Shown: piece by piece, positions 45,756 through 54,861 of the stretch
Position numbering within the stretch: the stretch's first letter is position 1
How the letters are laid out: each line of letters opens with the position of its first letter
Program-made: the position numbers and the translations under genes
Notes under the pieces: model-generated
The model's input: only the letters and a program-made list of their open reading frames with translations
What the model was told of the DNA's origin: nothing
The model's database searches: none
Assembly (NCBI RefSeq): GCF_900115655.1
Contig: NZ_FOXF01000011.1
Span: 1 to 64,000 of the forward strand
From: Ruminobacter amylophilus
Lineage (GTDB): Bacteria; Pseudomonadota; Gammaproteobacteria; Enterobacterales; Succinivibrionaceae
Direction: 5' to 3'
DNA: 64,000 nt

Positions 45756-46751
45756 TCATTCGAACTCGGCATCTCTGACGTTATCATCAGCCGCTTTTTT
45801 GGTCTTGATATGAGACCAGAAAATATCCATGGCTGATTCAGCCTGTCCGACATGATACAATCCGGGCCATACGGAGATTACAATCAGTGTAATAATCGGT
45901 ATGGCCAGTATGACAAGCAGTGCAAGTAACGATGACACGATATTGTCATTCAGAATACCTGTAACCAGGTTCATAATCACGGTCAGATAAAGCATTATTC
46001 CGCCGGTAAAAACCATAAACATGAAGTTCACAGCAACCAGCATAAGCAGACTGAAAGTCATTGAATACAGCACTATTCCGGGCAGAAGATGAATAAAATT
46101 CTTTCTTACGGCAGAAATACTCATGAACATGGCTCTGAAAACAGGCACGTTGCCGAGAACTATCAAAGGCATTGTAAAAGCCTTAATGAAATAATAGAAA
46201 AATCCAAAAAAACAGCCTACTGAAAAACCAACCAGTCTGACACCCCATATGCAAGCATCCTGAGGCTGAATACCGTTCTGCTCTCCGGACTGATAGAACC
46301 TGATTACCAGATCGTAAAAATCGGTAACATGTCCCACAACAAAGATTAAGGTTATCACCAGGAAGAAACAGCACAGAATAAGCGTATCAATCAGAGAAAA
46401 GATAAATGTGTCCAGAAAGCTTTTTCCCAAAGCGGAAAACATCTCGGATGACGTGTTTTTACGGATATACTTTTCGGATATGATATACATGACGGAAACG
46501 GCGGTCATGATATTGGTTAAAAAAGGGAAAAGGAAAGGAAAGAAGAGATATACGATAAACACGGCCTGAATAACACCGGATATTATCCAGTACTGCTTTG
46601 TCAGAATACTCCGTAAAACGACCTTTTTCCATTTTCCCGCCTCTGCTGCCGGTACTCTGACGGTACCTTTACCATTCAGTACAAAATCTTCAAAGTGAAG
46701 TGAATCATCTTCAGAGCCTTTCTCAAGCAATGCAGTCATCTCAGAAGCCAT
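45756..46751 (-). CDS. Hypothetical polytopic membrane protein
   Basis: A 331-residue inner-membrane protein with about six strong hydrophobic segments (for example WIISGVIQAVFIVYLFFPFLFPF, given by position 54-76; FLDTFIFSLIDTLILCCFFL, 111-130; and LVILAIPIITLIVISVWP near the end). A soluble charged N-terminus of about 50 residues precedes them. The closing segment AESAMDIFWSHIKTKK is typical of DUF-type proteins that carry a C-terminal cytoplasmic helix. I do not recognise its family. The 259-residue membrane protein at 47933, on the same strand, has a similar plan. Confidence 0.75.
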   Translation of the reverse strand: MASEMTALLEKGSEDDSLHFEDFVLNGKGTVRVPAAEAGKWKKVVLRSILTKQYWIISGVIQAVFIVYLFFPFLFPFLTNIMTAVSVMYIISEKYIRKNTSSEMFSALGKSFLDTFIFSLIDTLILCCFFLVITLIFVVGHVTDFYDLVIRFYQSGEQNGIQPQDACIWGVRLVGFSVGCFFGFFYYFIKAFTMPLIVLGNVPVFRAMFMSISAVRKNFIHLLPGIVLYSMTFSLLMLVAVNFMFMVFTGGIMLYLTVIMNLVTGILNDNIVSSLLALLVILAIPIITLIVISVWPGLYHVGQAESAMDIFWSHIKTKKAADDNVRDAEFE

Positions 46752-47333
46752 ATCAAACCTTGCATGTATTTTATGTTTACCGATAATCCTGACTGAAACA
46801 AATTCAGCTGTCTGACAGTTTCAAAGTATCTTGAGTTTATCAAAAAAAGCATAAAAAATCATACAAAGTCCCTCTCCTGCGGAAACAGAAGAAAGATTTT
46901 ATGCCGTAACACACAATAAATGACATATTTGTGTCCTGCCTTTTTCATTATTCTCCCCAAAAACGCCGTCCGACATTTTTGTTAACCTTTTTGCAGTTTT
47001 TTAGCTAAACAGATGTTTAATTTTTCATCACGCTTAATTTTTAGACTTTCAACATATTTATAAATTTCTATACATAAAACGAGAACAATATCACGTATAA
47101 TCATACACCAAACACATTATTTTGTGATTTTGTGTAAATTTTTAACACGTATTCTACATTTAAAACAACAATTTAACTAAAATACATTCGGTTACTGACG
47201 AAGAGAACATATTTAAATAACAAGACTGCCGTCACAATTAAAAGTGCAGGCAAAAATCAGTGACTTATGAATTATAAATAAACTCAAACTTACATATTAA
47301 CTTAACTCATTCAAGAATCAATGGTGATGGCTC
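46752..47333. other. AT-rich divergent spacer
   Basis: This region separates the divergent genes at 46751 and 47334. It contains a plus-strand -10 box TATAAT at 47096-47101 without a clear -35, and at 46962-46980 the motif AACGCCGTCCGACATTTTT, which matches 18 of 19 bases of a sequence at 13771-13789. No other structure stands out. Confidence 0.45.
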
Positions 47334-47702
47334 ATGGGACTATTGAATACCATATCTAGTATCATGTCAGGAAATTATGGTAAAGCAGGCCTGCGTAACA
47401 TGGAAACAACAAGCGAGGAATACGCAAACCGCTATAATCCTAACGAACTGATAAAAAGAATTGAATCACGCAGTGCTCAGATTCCTCATACAACCAGAGA
47501 AACCTGCTGTCTTGCCCTGCTTAAGAAGGATCCTAATTTAAGACAGGTTGCTGAAGTATGGTCCGTATATTACGGTTCAAAGAGAGTCGCTTTAAATCAG
47601 GTAGACCATTATAAAAAGACCGGTTCAGAAGTATTCTCTCACGCATTACTTGAGAAGCTTGAAGACCTGCGTCAGGTATTTAATGACAACGGAACCTATT
47701 AA
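47334..47702 (+). CDS. Hypothetical 122-residue protein
   Basis: A soluble, charged protein with no family I recognise. Its composition is mostly helical, with segments YNPNELIKRIESRSAQIPH and ALLEKLEDLRQVFNDNG; there is no signal peptide or membrane segment. The N-terminus MGLLNTISSIMSGNYGKAG is weakly amphipathic. Codon use (many AAG and CTG) resembles real genes, and a strong terminator follows the stop. A short upstream frame (47321-47359) overlaps its start in another phase. No good ribosome-binding site is seen, only GGTGATGG nearby. Confidence 0.65.
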   Translation: MGLLNTISSIMSGNYGKAGLRNMETTSEEYANRYNPNELIKRIESRSAQIPHTTRETCCLALLKKDPNLRQVAEVWSVYYGSKRVALNQVDHYKKTGSEVFSHALLEKLEDLRQVFNDNGTY

Positions 47703-47825
47703 AACTATTGTTGCCTGATGCCCTACGGATTTTATGCTGCACTGGCGCACAATAAAGCTGATTAAATTAACTACCACATACCGTTAATAATAACGGACTA
47801 CAATAAATAAACCAAACCTCCAAGT

Positions 47826-47868
47826 CAAGGCTTGTTTACTTTCCCCAAAGTTCAGGCCTTGTTTTTTT
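47826..47868 (+). terminator. Terminator after the 122-residue gene
   Basis: CAAGGC (47826-47831) pairs with GCCTTG (47856-47861), followed by seven T residues. Confidence 0.75.
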
Positions 47869-47932
47869 ACGGCCTGACCGAGTGCCGTGACATTCTTTGA
47901 AAATATCAGTAAAAAGTCATCCACTCTCCGTA

Positions 47933-48712
47933 CTACGTCAACTTTATGACTCTGTTCTGCAGATTCTTAAGCAGACGCAGAAACAGATATCTGGACAGAA
48001 CTCTCAGAGTATATACCGCCACCCCGGTGTAGTAGACTCCACCTACAATCAAAAAAACGTCATCACGTCTGAATATTCCGCTGCCGCTCACATCCGTTAT
48101 ATGAGCAGTAATAAACTTCTGCAGAAAAGACATAATCTGAGGCAGATGGGCATTGTATACGACTATAAGAGCTGCCAGACCGAAGACAGTCAGCACAACC
48201 TGCATATAATCCTTACACAGCTGTCTGGCCGATACTTTAACCGCAACGTAATCCTTAAGTCCCGGTATCTTGATTGAAATATAGAATATCAGAGCATTCA
48301 CCACTGTAATCAGATACACGGTGCCGAGAATCCCCCACCACAGCCACGAATATCCGACAGGCTGCCCCGTTACGATCTGAATTCCGTTGAGTTCCGCCTC
48401 AAGTTCATCTTTCCACAGATAACCGTACAGCATCACGAATCCGGAAAAAACAGTCATAACCAGAGGAATTTCCAACAGAAAAACCCATTTTAATCTCAAT
48501 GACAGTCCGAAAATCTCCCTGACGATAATCAGTCTTTTATGCGATATGAACATGGGAAGAATCCACCAGCAGAAAGGCAGGAACATCAGAGACAAAACGG
48601 CCATAACGAGAGACTGAAACCAGTATCCCGGTTCCGTTATGATGATTCTGAGTCCGCTCTTTATAAGTCTTACCGCCCATATGGCGTATTTATCCAGACC
48701 TGGTTTATGCAT
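47933..48712 (-). CDS. Hypothetical polytopic membrane protein
   Basis: A 259-residue protein with about five hydrophobic segments: WFQSLVMAVLSLMFLPFCWWI near 31-51, WVFLLEIPLVMTVFSGFVMLY near 76-96, WGILGTVYLITVVNALIFYI near 127-146, VVLTVFGLAALIVVY near 172-186 and a C-terminal VFLIVGGVYYTGVAVYTL. Topology and spacing resemble the 331-residue protein at 45756, and both have a hydrophobic first segment after a charged N-terminus, so they may be distant paralogues. GGAAA precedes the ATG. Function unknown. Confidence 0.7.
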   Translation of the reverse strand: MHKPGLDKYAIWAVRLIKSGLRIIITEPGYWFQSLVMAVLSLMFLPFCWWILPMFISHKRLIIVREIFGLSLRLKWVFLLEIPLVMTVFSGFVMLYGYLWKDELEAELNGIQIVTGQPVGYSWLWWGILGTVYLITVVNALIFYISIKIPGLKDYVAVKVSARQLCKDYMQVVLTVFGLAALIVVYNAHLPQIMSFLQKFITAHITDVSGSGIFRRDDVFLIVGGVYYTGVAVYTLRVLSRYLFLRLLKNLQNRVIKLT

Positions 48713-48772
48713 TTATATTTCCGTTTCATCCAGTAAATGTGCCGAATCCGTCGGTCCGGCAGGGATAACAAT

Positions 48773-48798
48773 AAAAAAGGCAGAGGATAACCTCTGCC
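48773..48798 (-). terminator. Terminator of the YidE-type transporter gene
   Basis: On the minus strand GGCAGAGG pairs with CCTCTGCC (48779-48786 with 48791-48798), followed by TTTTTT (complement of 48773-48778). Confidence 0.93.
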
Positions 48799-48822
48799 GT
48801 TTATATCTTCAGTCTATTCGAA

Positions 48823-50628
48823 TTACTTAGACATCAATGCGTAAGCAATTACAATCATGAGCTGCGGAGTAAGAATACGCAGGAACATGGTAAACGGATA
48901 TACGGTTGCATAACCTAAAGAACTTGCTTCTGAGTTCTTGTACATACCGTTTGCGAAAGCCAGAGCTGGAGGATCTGTCATAGAACCTGCCATGGCACCG
49001 CATACTGAGAGATAGTTAATCTTTGATACCCTGTAAGCAAGGATACCGCAGATGAAGATAGGGATAAAGGTTACGAACACGCCATAGCCCATCCAGGTAA
49101 GACCGTCACCGTGAACCAGAGTATCCACGAATCCGCTTGCACCTGAATTGAAACCAACGATGGCAAGGAACAGAACAATACCGATTTCTCTTAATGCACT
49201 GTTACCTGATGCAGGCATGAACCAGTGCATCTTACCAAAGGTAATATTGTGACCGAAACGTGAAAGAAGAATAGCCACAACCAGAGGACCGCCGGCAAGA
49301 CCTAACTTGAGGGCAGCAGGGAGACCTGGAACAGGGATTGCTACGGAACCGAGCATCATACCGAGGAACAGACCGATAAATACCGGTAACATGTGAACCT
49401 TCTGCATGGCTACGGTGCTGTCACCGACGATATTGGCAACCGCATCGATTGATTCCTTGCGACCAACGAGATTTAACTGGTCACCGAAATGCAGTGTGGT
49501 ACCTTTATGAGGAATGAATTCCATACCGGTACGGATTAAACGTGACACTGCAACATCGAACTTTGATTTGATTTCAAGAGAATCAAGAGTCTTACCGAGA
49601 ATCTTTTCATTGGTAACAACAATCTTGCGAACTGAAAGTTCGGTACCCTTGGTGGTTAATGAAACCTGAACCGGTTCACCGATGAAGCCGCAGGCTGCGT
49701 TAAGATCGGCATCATTACCTACGAGGTGAAGAATATCACCTGCGTAAACAACGGTATCAGCCTTAGGAACCATTAAGATATCACCTCTCTTTAAACGGGA
49801 GCAGATAACCTTGTTGCCTTTAAGAACGCTGATATCAGAAATCTTGAGACCGAATAATTCAGAATTGTTTACAGAAACGTTCTGAGTATCCAGATCCTTT
49901 CTGTTGCTCTTCTTCTGAAGTTCATACTTTTCACCTTCAGCATTGATGTTAACTTTGAAGAAGAATCTGATGAGCAGCATGGTAATGATGATACCGCAGA
50001 TACCGAAAGGATATGCAACAGCATAGGCAGAAGCTACGTTGTTTGCGTCAAAACCTGCAGGAACAGCGCCTGCTGCCATACCATCCACCAGATCCTTAAT
50101 CATGGCCTGACCGGCACCGAGAGCAGGGGTATTGGTAACAGCACCGGCATAGATACCGATGGTTGAATCAAGATTCATGTCAAAGAAAACATTGAAGCTG
50201 AGGGCGATTGCTGCACCGAGGAATACAATGAGAACGGCATAACCGATAAGCTTGAGACCGGCACCCTTTAAAGAAGCAAAGAAGCCAGGACCAACCTGTA
50301 TACCGATAGTATATACGAATAAGATAAGGCCGAATTCCTTAACGTAGTGGAGAATTTCCTTGAAAGTATGTACCTTTCCTACAGCCTCTGCATTTTTAAC
50401 GACGTCACCGCCGTTATCTAAAATAGTTTTAAAAGAATCTCCGGAGAAATTAGGAATCCATCCGAGCTCCTGAGCAAGCCATCCCATAAAAATACCGCCG
50501 AAGAGAACCCCGCCGATACCCAGACCAACACCTTTATACTTTATTGCCCCGAGTAAAATACCTATCACTGAGGATAAAGCAATCATTATAGTGATGATCG
50601 AGATTTCACTAAATGAAAATAAATTCAT
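48823..50628 (-). CDS. YidE-type putative transporter (AAE/AspT family)
   Basis: A 601-residue protein closely following E. coli YidE, a member of the aspartate:alanine exchanger family. Two hydrophobic halves flank two TrkA-C-type domains. Conserved blocks: GVGLGIGGVLFGGIFMG, EFGLILFVYTIGIQVGPGFF, GAVTNTPALGAGQ, AYPFGICGI, then the TrkA-C pair (KVICSRLKRGDIL, GDILHLVG, VTNEKILGKTLDSLEIK), then MLPVFIGLFLGMMLGSV and the closing MAGSMTDPPALAFANGM. Substrate is unknown for the YidE branch. No clear ribosome-binding site. It stands alone, with its own terminator, divergent from nhaB. Confidence 0.9.
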   Translation of the reverse strand: MNLFSFSEISIITIMIALSSVIGILLGAIKYKGVGLGIGGVLFGGIFMGWLAQELGWIPNFSGDSFKTILDNGGDVVKNAEAVGKVHTFKEILHYVKEFGLILFVYTIGIQVGPGFFASLKGAGLKLIGYAVLIVFLGAAIALSFNVFFDMNLDSTIGIYAGAVTNTPALGAGQAMIKDLVDGMAAGAVPAGFDANNVASAYAVAYPFGICGIIITMLLIRFFFKVNINAEGEKYELQKKSNRKDLDTQNVSVNNSELFGLKISDISVLKGNKVICSRLKRGDILMVPKADTVVYAGDILHLVGNDADLNAACGFIGEPVQVSLTTKGTELSVRKIVVTNEKILGKTLDSLEIKSKFDVAVSRLIRTGMEFIPHKGTTLHFGDQLNLVGRKESIDAVANIVGDSTVAMQKVHMLPVFIGLFLGMMLGSVAIPVPGLPAALKLGLAGGPLVVAILLSRFGHNITFGKMHWFMPASGNSALREIGIVLFLAIVGFNSGASGFVDTLVHGDGLTWMGYGVFVTFIPIFICGILAYRVSKINYLSVCGAMAGSMTDPPALAFANGMYKNSEASSLGYATVYPFTMFLRILTPQLMIVIAYALMSK

Positions 50629-50855
50629 ACAAACTATACCGATCGATTGATTAAATTTAACTTACGGCCGCAGAATTTAACGCGGCCACATAAAAAACGT
50701 GAGCATTTTATCACTTTAGATCTCAAAACGCTATTATAAAAAGAGTTTATTTTTTGCCGTTCCGCAAGCCGTTAATAACTTGTTCCGACGGCCCTGATGC
50801 TTATTTAACCGTCAACTGTCACACAAAATGATTTCTTTATTTTTTTTACAATCTT

Positions 50856-50884
50856 TTAACGCAATTCACAAAAAAATGTATAAT
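50856..50884 (+). promoter_or_regulatory. Probable nhaB promoter
   Basis: TATAAT at 50879-50884 with TTAACG at 50856-50861 (four of six -35 matches) and a 17-base spacer. The rest of the 315-base spacer is AT-rich. Confidence 0.6.
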
Positions 50885-50943
50885 AAGCACGGATTTCTAT
50901 TTTTTTGTTTTTTATGTTTTTTATTTTGAGGATTTAATCTTAT

Positions 50944-52527
50944 ATGAACAGTAACGTGAAAGCTGCTCCTGGCAATGTATCGCCGCTAACAGCTCTCAAA
51001 TCTAATTTCCTTGGTGATGCACCGACATGGTATAAGCACCTTATCCTGTTTTTCTTAATAGCCAATCCTTTCATATACAGCGCTTCAGCCTCAGTAGCCG
51101 GCTGGTGTCTGGTTGCCGAGTTCATTTTCACTCTGGCAATGGCTCTTAAGTGTTATCCTCTTCTTCCAGGCGGTCTGCTGGCCATCGAAGCCATTGCCAT
51201 CGGCATGACTACAGTGGAAGAAGTAAAGGCCGAAATATATCACAATCTGGAAGTTATCCTCTTACTGATGTTCATGGTGGCAGGCATTCACTTCATACGA
51301 GAACTGCTTGTTGCAATATTTACAAAGATTCTGCTTTCGGTAAGGTCAAAAGTAACCCTTTCGGTTATTTTCTGTGTACTCGCAAGCTTCCTCTCAGCAT
51401 TCCTTGATGCACTTACCGTTCTTGCGGTAATCATTACCGTGTGCACCGGTTTCTACACCATTTATCACCGTGTAATCACTCCTGAAAAGACTCAATTAAG
51501 CGATAACTCCAAGGTTTCAGGCGAAGATCGTGTTGTTCTGGACAAATTCAGAGCATTCCTTCGTTCACTGCTGATGCACTCAGCTGTCGGTACCGCGCTC
51601 GGCGGTATCTTTACCATAGTCGGTGAGCCTCAGAATCTTATTATCGGTGATACCGCAGGATGGCATTTCGTTGAATTTGCCCTCCGTGTATCTCCTATAT
51701 CAGTTCCTGTATTCATCTGCGGTATTCTGACCTGTATCTTTGTGGAAAAATTCAAGATCATCGGCTTTGGTGAACCTCTCCCTGAACAGGTTTATACAAT
51801 TCTCGAACAGAACTACCAGAAGAGACGCAGCAATCAGACCACCGGTCAGAAGATATCCCTCATCTGTCAGGTTCTTGTGGCAATCTGGTTAATCGTAGGT
51901 CTGGCTCTGCATCTGGCTCCTGTAGGTTTAATCGGTCTTTCAGTTATTATTCTTGCCACCACATTCACCGGTGTTAACAGTGAATCAGAAATCGGCAAGG
52001 CATTCACTGAAAGTCTGCCGTTCACTTCATTGCTGTGTGTATTCCTGTCCATCGTTGCGGTAATCACTCATCTTGATCTGTTTGACCCTATCATCCAATG
52101 GGTGCTTTCAGTGGACAAGGCTGCTCAGCTTCCTCTCTTCTATGTGGCAAACGGTGTGCTCTCCGCAGTATCTGACAACGTGTTCGTGGCTTCAGTGTAC
52201 GTAACTCAGATTAACAATGCCTTCCAGAACTGCTCTTTAAGCAGAGAACAGTTTGACATGCTGGCCATCGCCATCAACTCAGGCACCAATCTTCCTTCAG
52301 TTGCAACTCCTAACGGACAGGCTGCATTCCTCTTCCTGTTAACCTCTGCAATCGCACCGTTAATCAGACTTTCATACGGCAGAATGTTCATTATGGCGAT
52401 TCCATATACCATTGTTCTTTCCATTGTCGGCTTCTTATGTACCTGGTATCTCTTACCGTACATGACCGATATCTATATCGACATGGGATTACTGAACGAA
52501 GTTGAACAGGTCTGCACAGGCAAGTAA
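50944..52527 (+). CDS. nhaB: Na+/H+ antiporter NhaB
   Basis: Sodium-proton antiporter of the inner membrane, homologous throughout to E. coli NhaB (513 residues; here 527). Family elements are [16 protein letters not shown] near the start, [56 protein letters not shown], and [19 protein letters not shown] with the late [20 protein letters not shown]. These are the conserved ion-binding helices. Its GAGG box (50929-50932) lies about ten bases before the ATG. It is divergent from the YidE-type gene. Confidence 0.95.
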   Translation: MNSNVKAAPGNVSPLTALKSNFLGDAPTWYKHLILFFLIANPFIYSASASVAGWCLVAEFIFTLAMALKCYPLLPGGLLAIEAIAIGMTTVEEVKAEIYHNLEVILLLMFMVAGIHFIRELLVAIFTKILLSVRSKVTLSVIFCVLASFLSAFLDALTVLAVIITVCTGFYTIYHRVITPEKTQLSDNSKVSGEDRVVLDKFRAFLRSLLMHSAVGTALGGIFTIVGEPQNLIIGDTAGWHFVEFALRVSPISVPVFICGILTCIFVEKFKIIGFGEPLPEQVYTILEQNYQKRRSNQTTGQKISLICQVLVAIWLIVGLALHLAPVGLIGLSVIILATTFTGVNSESEIGKAFTESLPFTSLLCVFLSIVAVITHLDLFDPIIQWVLSVDKAAQLPLFYVANGVLSAVSDNVFVASVYVTQINNAFQNCSLSREQFDMLAIAINSGTNLPSVATPNGQAAFLFLLTSAIAPLIRLSYGRMFIMAIPYTIVLSIVGFLCTWYLLPYMTDIYIDMGLLNEVEQVCTGK

Positions 52528-52571
52528 TATTACTGTCCGTACAGTTAAGGTTCAGTAAACAATGAAAACAG

Positions 52572-52607
52572 AGAGGTATCGTGACAGGTCACGATACCTC
52601 TTTCTTT
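52572..52607 (+). terminator. Terminator of nhaB
   Basis: AGAGGTATCGTGA (52572-52584) pairs perfectly with TCACGATACCTCT (52589-52601), followed by TTCTTT. Confidence 0.9.
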
Positions 52608-52699
52608 ATCCATAAAAAAGCAATTTTCGGTTGCCTTATGGTGTATAATAAAAACAGTTTTACGTAATTTATGACCTGTTCTGATATTTGAAATTTCTG

Positions 52700-53380
52700 A
52701 TGTTTAGTGAAATTTATACCGTTACCGGCCCGGTGGGACTGGTTCTGATTGTTATGGCCGTCGTGGCCGCGTTTCTGGCACTGTACAGTTTCAGTTATGT
52801 TTTTCTGTCTCTGATGAAATTCAGGGCCTTCATGAAATCTTCCTCCAGTCTGCGTTCACTTCCTGAAGATCTGAAAAAGTGGATTGACGGAAATGAATTC
52901 TGCTACATATCCGTACTTACTCTTAAACGTCTGCTGAACAGAAAGGAAGTTTCCGCCGAAAACATCCGTCAGGAAACGGGATTTCTTTTCAACATCAGAT
53001 TAAAAGGTCTATTCAGCGCCCTGACCTGCCTTAAGGTTATTGCCGTAATATCTCCGTTGTGCGGACTTCTGGGAACGGTTCTCGGTATGCTTGAAGTCTT
53101 TGACGCTCTGTCACTCAATACAGGAGTAAACCCTGCTCTTCTGTCGAAAGGCATATCCGAAGCGCTGATTACCACAGTAATGGGACTTGTAATAGCCATT
53201 CCGGCACTTATTGCCTTTCATCTTATTAACCTGTGGGTCAGAACAATCAGCGGATCCATTCTGAATAAACTCAGTCTCAATATGGATGATCTCGACAACA
53301 GACCGGAACTGAAAGCGGCGACCGCCGGCAGACTCAACGGTCTGGATTTTCATGATGAACCGGCTGACGTCAGACAGTAA
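52700..53380 (+). CDS. exbB: ExbB (Ton system proton-channel subunit)
   Basis: Inner-membrane MotA/TolQ/ExbB-family subunit. A 226-residue protein with three membrane segments: [23 protein letters not shown] near 12-34, [21 protein letters not shown] near 113-133 with the conserved G-L-L-G-T-V-x-G/L-M motif, and [22 protein letters not shown] near 155-176. ExbB with ExbD harnesses the proton gradient to drive TonB. The ATG at 52700 is preferred over the TTG at 52688, though neither has a strong ribosome-binding site; TATAAT at 52644-52649 is a candidate -10 box. No Fur box was seen. Confidence 0.88.
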   Translation: MFSEIYTVTGPVGLVLIVMAVVAAFLALYSFSYVFLSLMKFRAFMKSSSSLRSLPEDLKKWIDGNEFCYISVLTLKRLLNRKEVSAENIRQETGFLFNIRLKGLFSALTCLKVIAVISPLCGLLGTVLGMLEVFDALSLNTGVNPALLSKGISEALITTVMGLVIAIPALIAFHLINLWVRTISGSILNKLSLNMDDLDNRPELKAATAGRLNGLDFHDEPADVRQ

Positions 53381-53397
53381 TAAAGGATTTTTCCGGA

Positions 53398-53808
53398 ATG
53401 AGTAATTTTCTGTACGATTCAGACAAAGAGGATTTCAACATCGATCTGACCCCGTTAATCGATGTTATCTTCATGCTTATCATTTTCTTTGTCCTGACCA
53501 CAAGCTTCATTACCACCGGAATAAAAGCGGAACTGCCGAAATCAGAACATGCATCCTCTATAACCGACAGTGAATACCTGATAACCGGTTTTGATGAAAA
53601 CGGAAATCTGATGCTTGACAGATCCCCTTGTACCATTGAGGAACTGGAACAGGCCATTCTTGAAAATCCTGACAGGGAAATCAATCTATATACTGATCGC
53701 AACACTCCTTTTGAAAAAGTCATCAGAATAATCGACCTTGCCAAAACACATCGAAACGGCAGAATAATCATCACCACCGTAAACGACGGAGAGCAGTCAG
53801 GCAGATGA
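53398..53808 (+). CDS. exbD: ExbD (Ton system subunit)
   Basis: A 136-residue single-pass inner-membrane protein with a periplasmic domain. The start FNIDLTPLIDVIFMLIIFFVLTT is the diagnostic ExbD/TolR membrane segment with the essential Asp (PLIDV). The rest is a folded periplasmic domain (VIRIIDLAKTHRNGRIIITT). It begins 17 bases after exbB; its stop overlaps the start of tonB by four bases. Confidence 0.92.
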   Translation: MSNFLYDSDKEDFNIDLTPLIDVIFMLIIFFVLTTSFITTGIKAELPKSEHASSITDSEYLITGFDENGNLMLDRSPCTIEELEQAILENPDREINLYTDRNTPFEKVIRIIDLAKTHRNGRIIITTVNDGEQSGR

Positions 53809-54665
53809 CAAACAGAACGGTTTTTCAATCAGTCATTACAGCTTTTTCCGGAACTGTCATTCTGACGGTTGCGGTAATCGCCCTCCTGCTGAATCACCTG
53901 AATCATTCTGAAATGAATACCGGAGATCCCTCCGGACTGATTATTACGGAAATAATATCCTTAAACGGAGGAAGCGGCAGGTCCGTAAATCCCGATGCCG
54001 TCTCAGGCTCAGACATACACAGAGAACCGACGGCATCTGAAACGGTAAAGGAAAGTACTCCGAATCATACCTCAGCCGAAAAGCATACGGCAGACGTAAG
54101 CGACAAGGCGGCAGCCGTAAAAAAAACGGAAACGGAGAACAGAACTGCAACTAAAAAAACACGTCATCAGCAAAAAACACGCAGACAGGAATCCGTCAGT
54201 AAAAAAACCGCCTCTGACAAATCCGCAGCTGAACATAATTCAACCTCCCCCGCAAAAATAAATAATCAGACCGGCAGCAGTACCGGAACTTCCGGGGAAA
54301 AAGGAAAAAGCATTGAAGCATCCGATTCCGGAGCCTCATCATCTTCAACCTCGGGAACAGCGAAAAATACAGCTGAGGCAAATCACTACAACAAAGCCTA
54401 CGGCATTCTTGTCAACAGAGCCAGACAGCTTCACACCTATCCCTACCAGGCGGTAAAAAGAGGTATTGAAGGCCGGGGGATTCTGACCGTAACTATCAAC
54501 AGAAAAGGACTTGTTGTGGCATCAAAACTTACAAAGAGCAGTAATTCTCCAATACTTGACAAGGCAATGATAAGCCTCGGGGAAAAATTAATAGGATTTG
54601 ATACAGGCATTACAGGCATGGATCTCATGGTCAACATTCCTCTTGTATACAGACTTACAAGATGA
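53805..54665 (+). CDS. tonB: TonB energy-transducing protein
   Basis: A 286-residue protein with an N-terminal inner-membrane anchor (ITAFSGTVILTVAVIALLLN, about 10-29), a long linker, and the TonB C-terminal domain (HYNKAYGILVNRARQLHTYPYQAVKRGIEGRGIL at about 192-225, the usual YP element). TonB links ExbBD to outer-membrane transporters. The linker of about 160 residues is Lys/Ser/Thr/Glu-rich and lacks the Pro-rich Glu-Pro/Lys-Pro repeats of enteric TonB. The C-terminal domain ends with LMVNIPLVYRLTR. ATGA overlap with exbD shows translational coupling. Confidence 0.9.
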   Translation: MTNRTVFQSVITAFSGTVILTVAVIALLLNHLNHSEMNTGDPSGLIITEIISLNGGSGRSVNPDAVSGSDIHREPTASETVKESTPNHTSAEKHTADVSDKAAAVKKTETENRTATKKTRHQQKTRRQESVSKKTASDKSAAEHNSTSPAKINNQTGSSTGTSGEKGKSIEASDSGASSSSTSGTAKNTAEANHYNKAYGILVNRARQLHTYPYQAVKRGIEGRGILTVTINRKGLVVASKLTKSSNSPILDKAMISLGEKLIGFDTGITGMDLMVNIPLVYRLTR

Positions 54666-54861
54666 CGGCAGAGAACATTTTTACCGGTTCGTTTCCTGTT
54701 AATTGCACTTCAGATCCAAATTTACTTACTGCTGTTGCATGAAAAAATCAGTATAAATCTGTTTTTTTTGTTAAAATATCAACCAGTCGATTGTATGTGT
54801 AATAATCAGTCTTCCTTTTTTATGAAGCCTGACGTATCCATAAGGAGCAGACTTACCGCCA

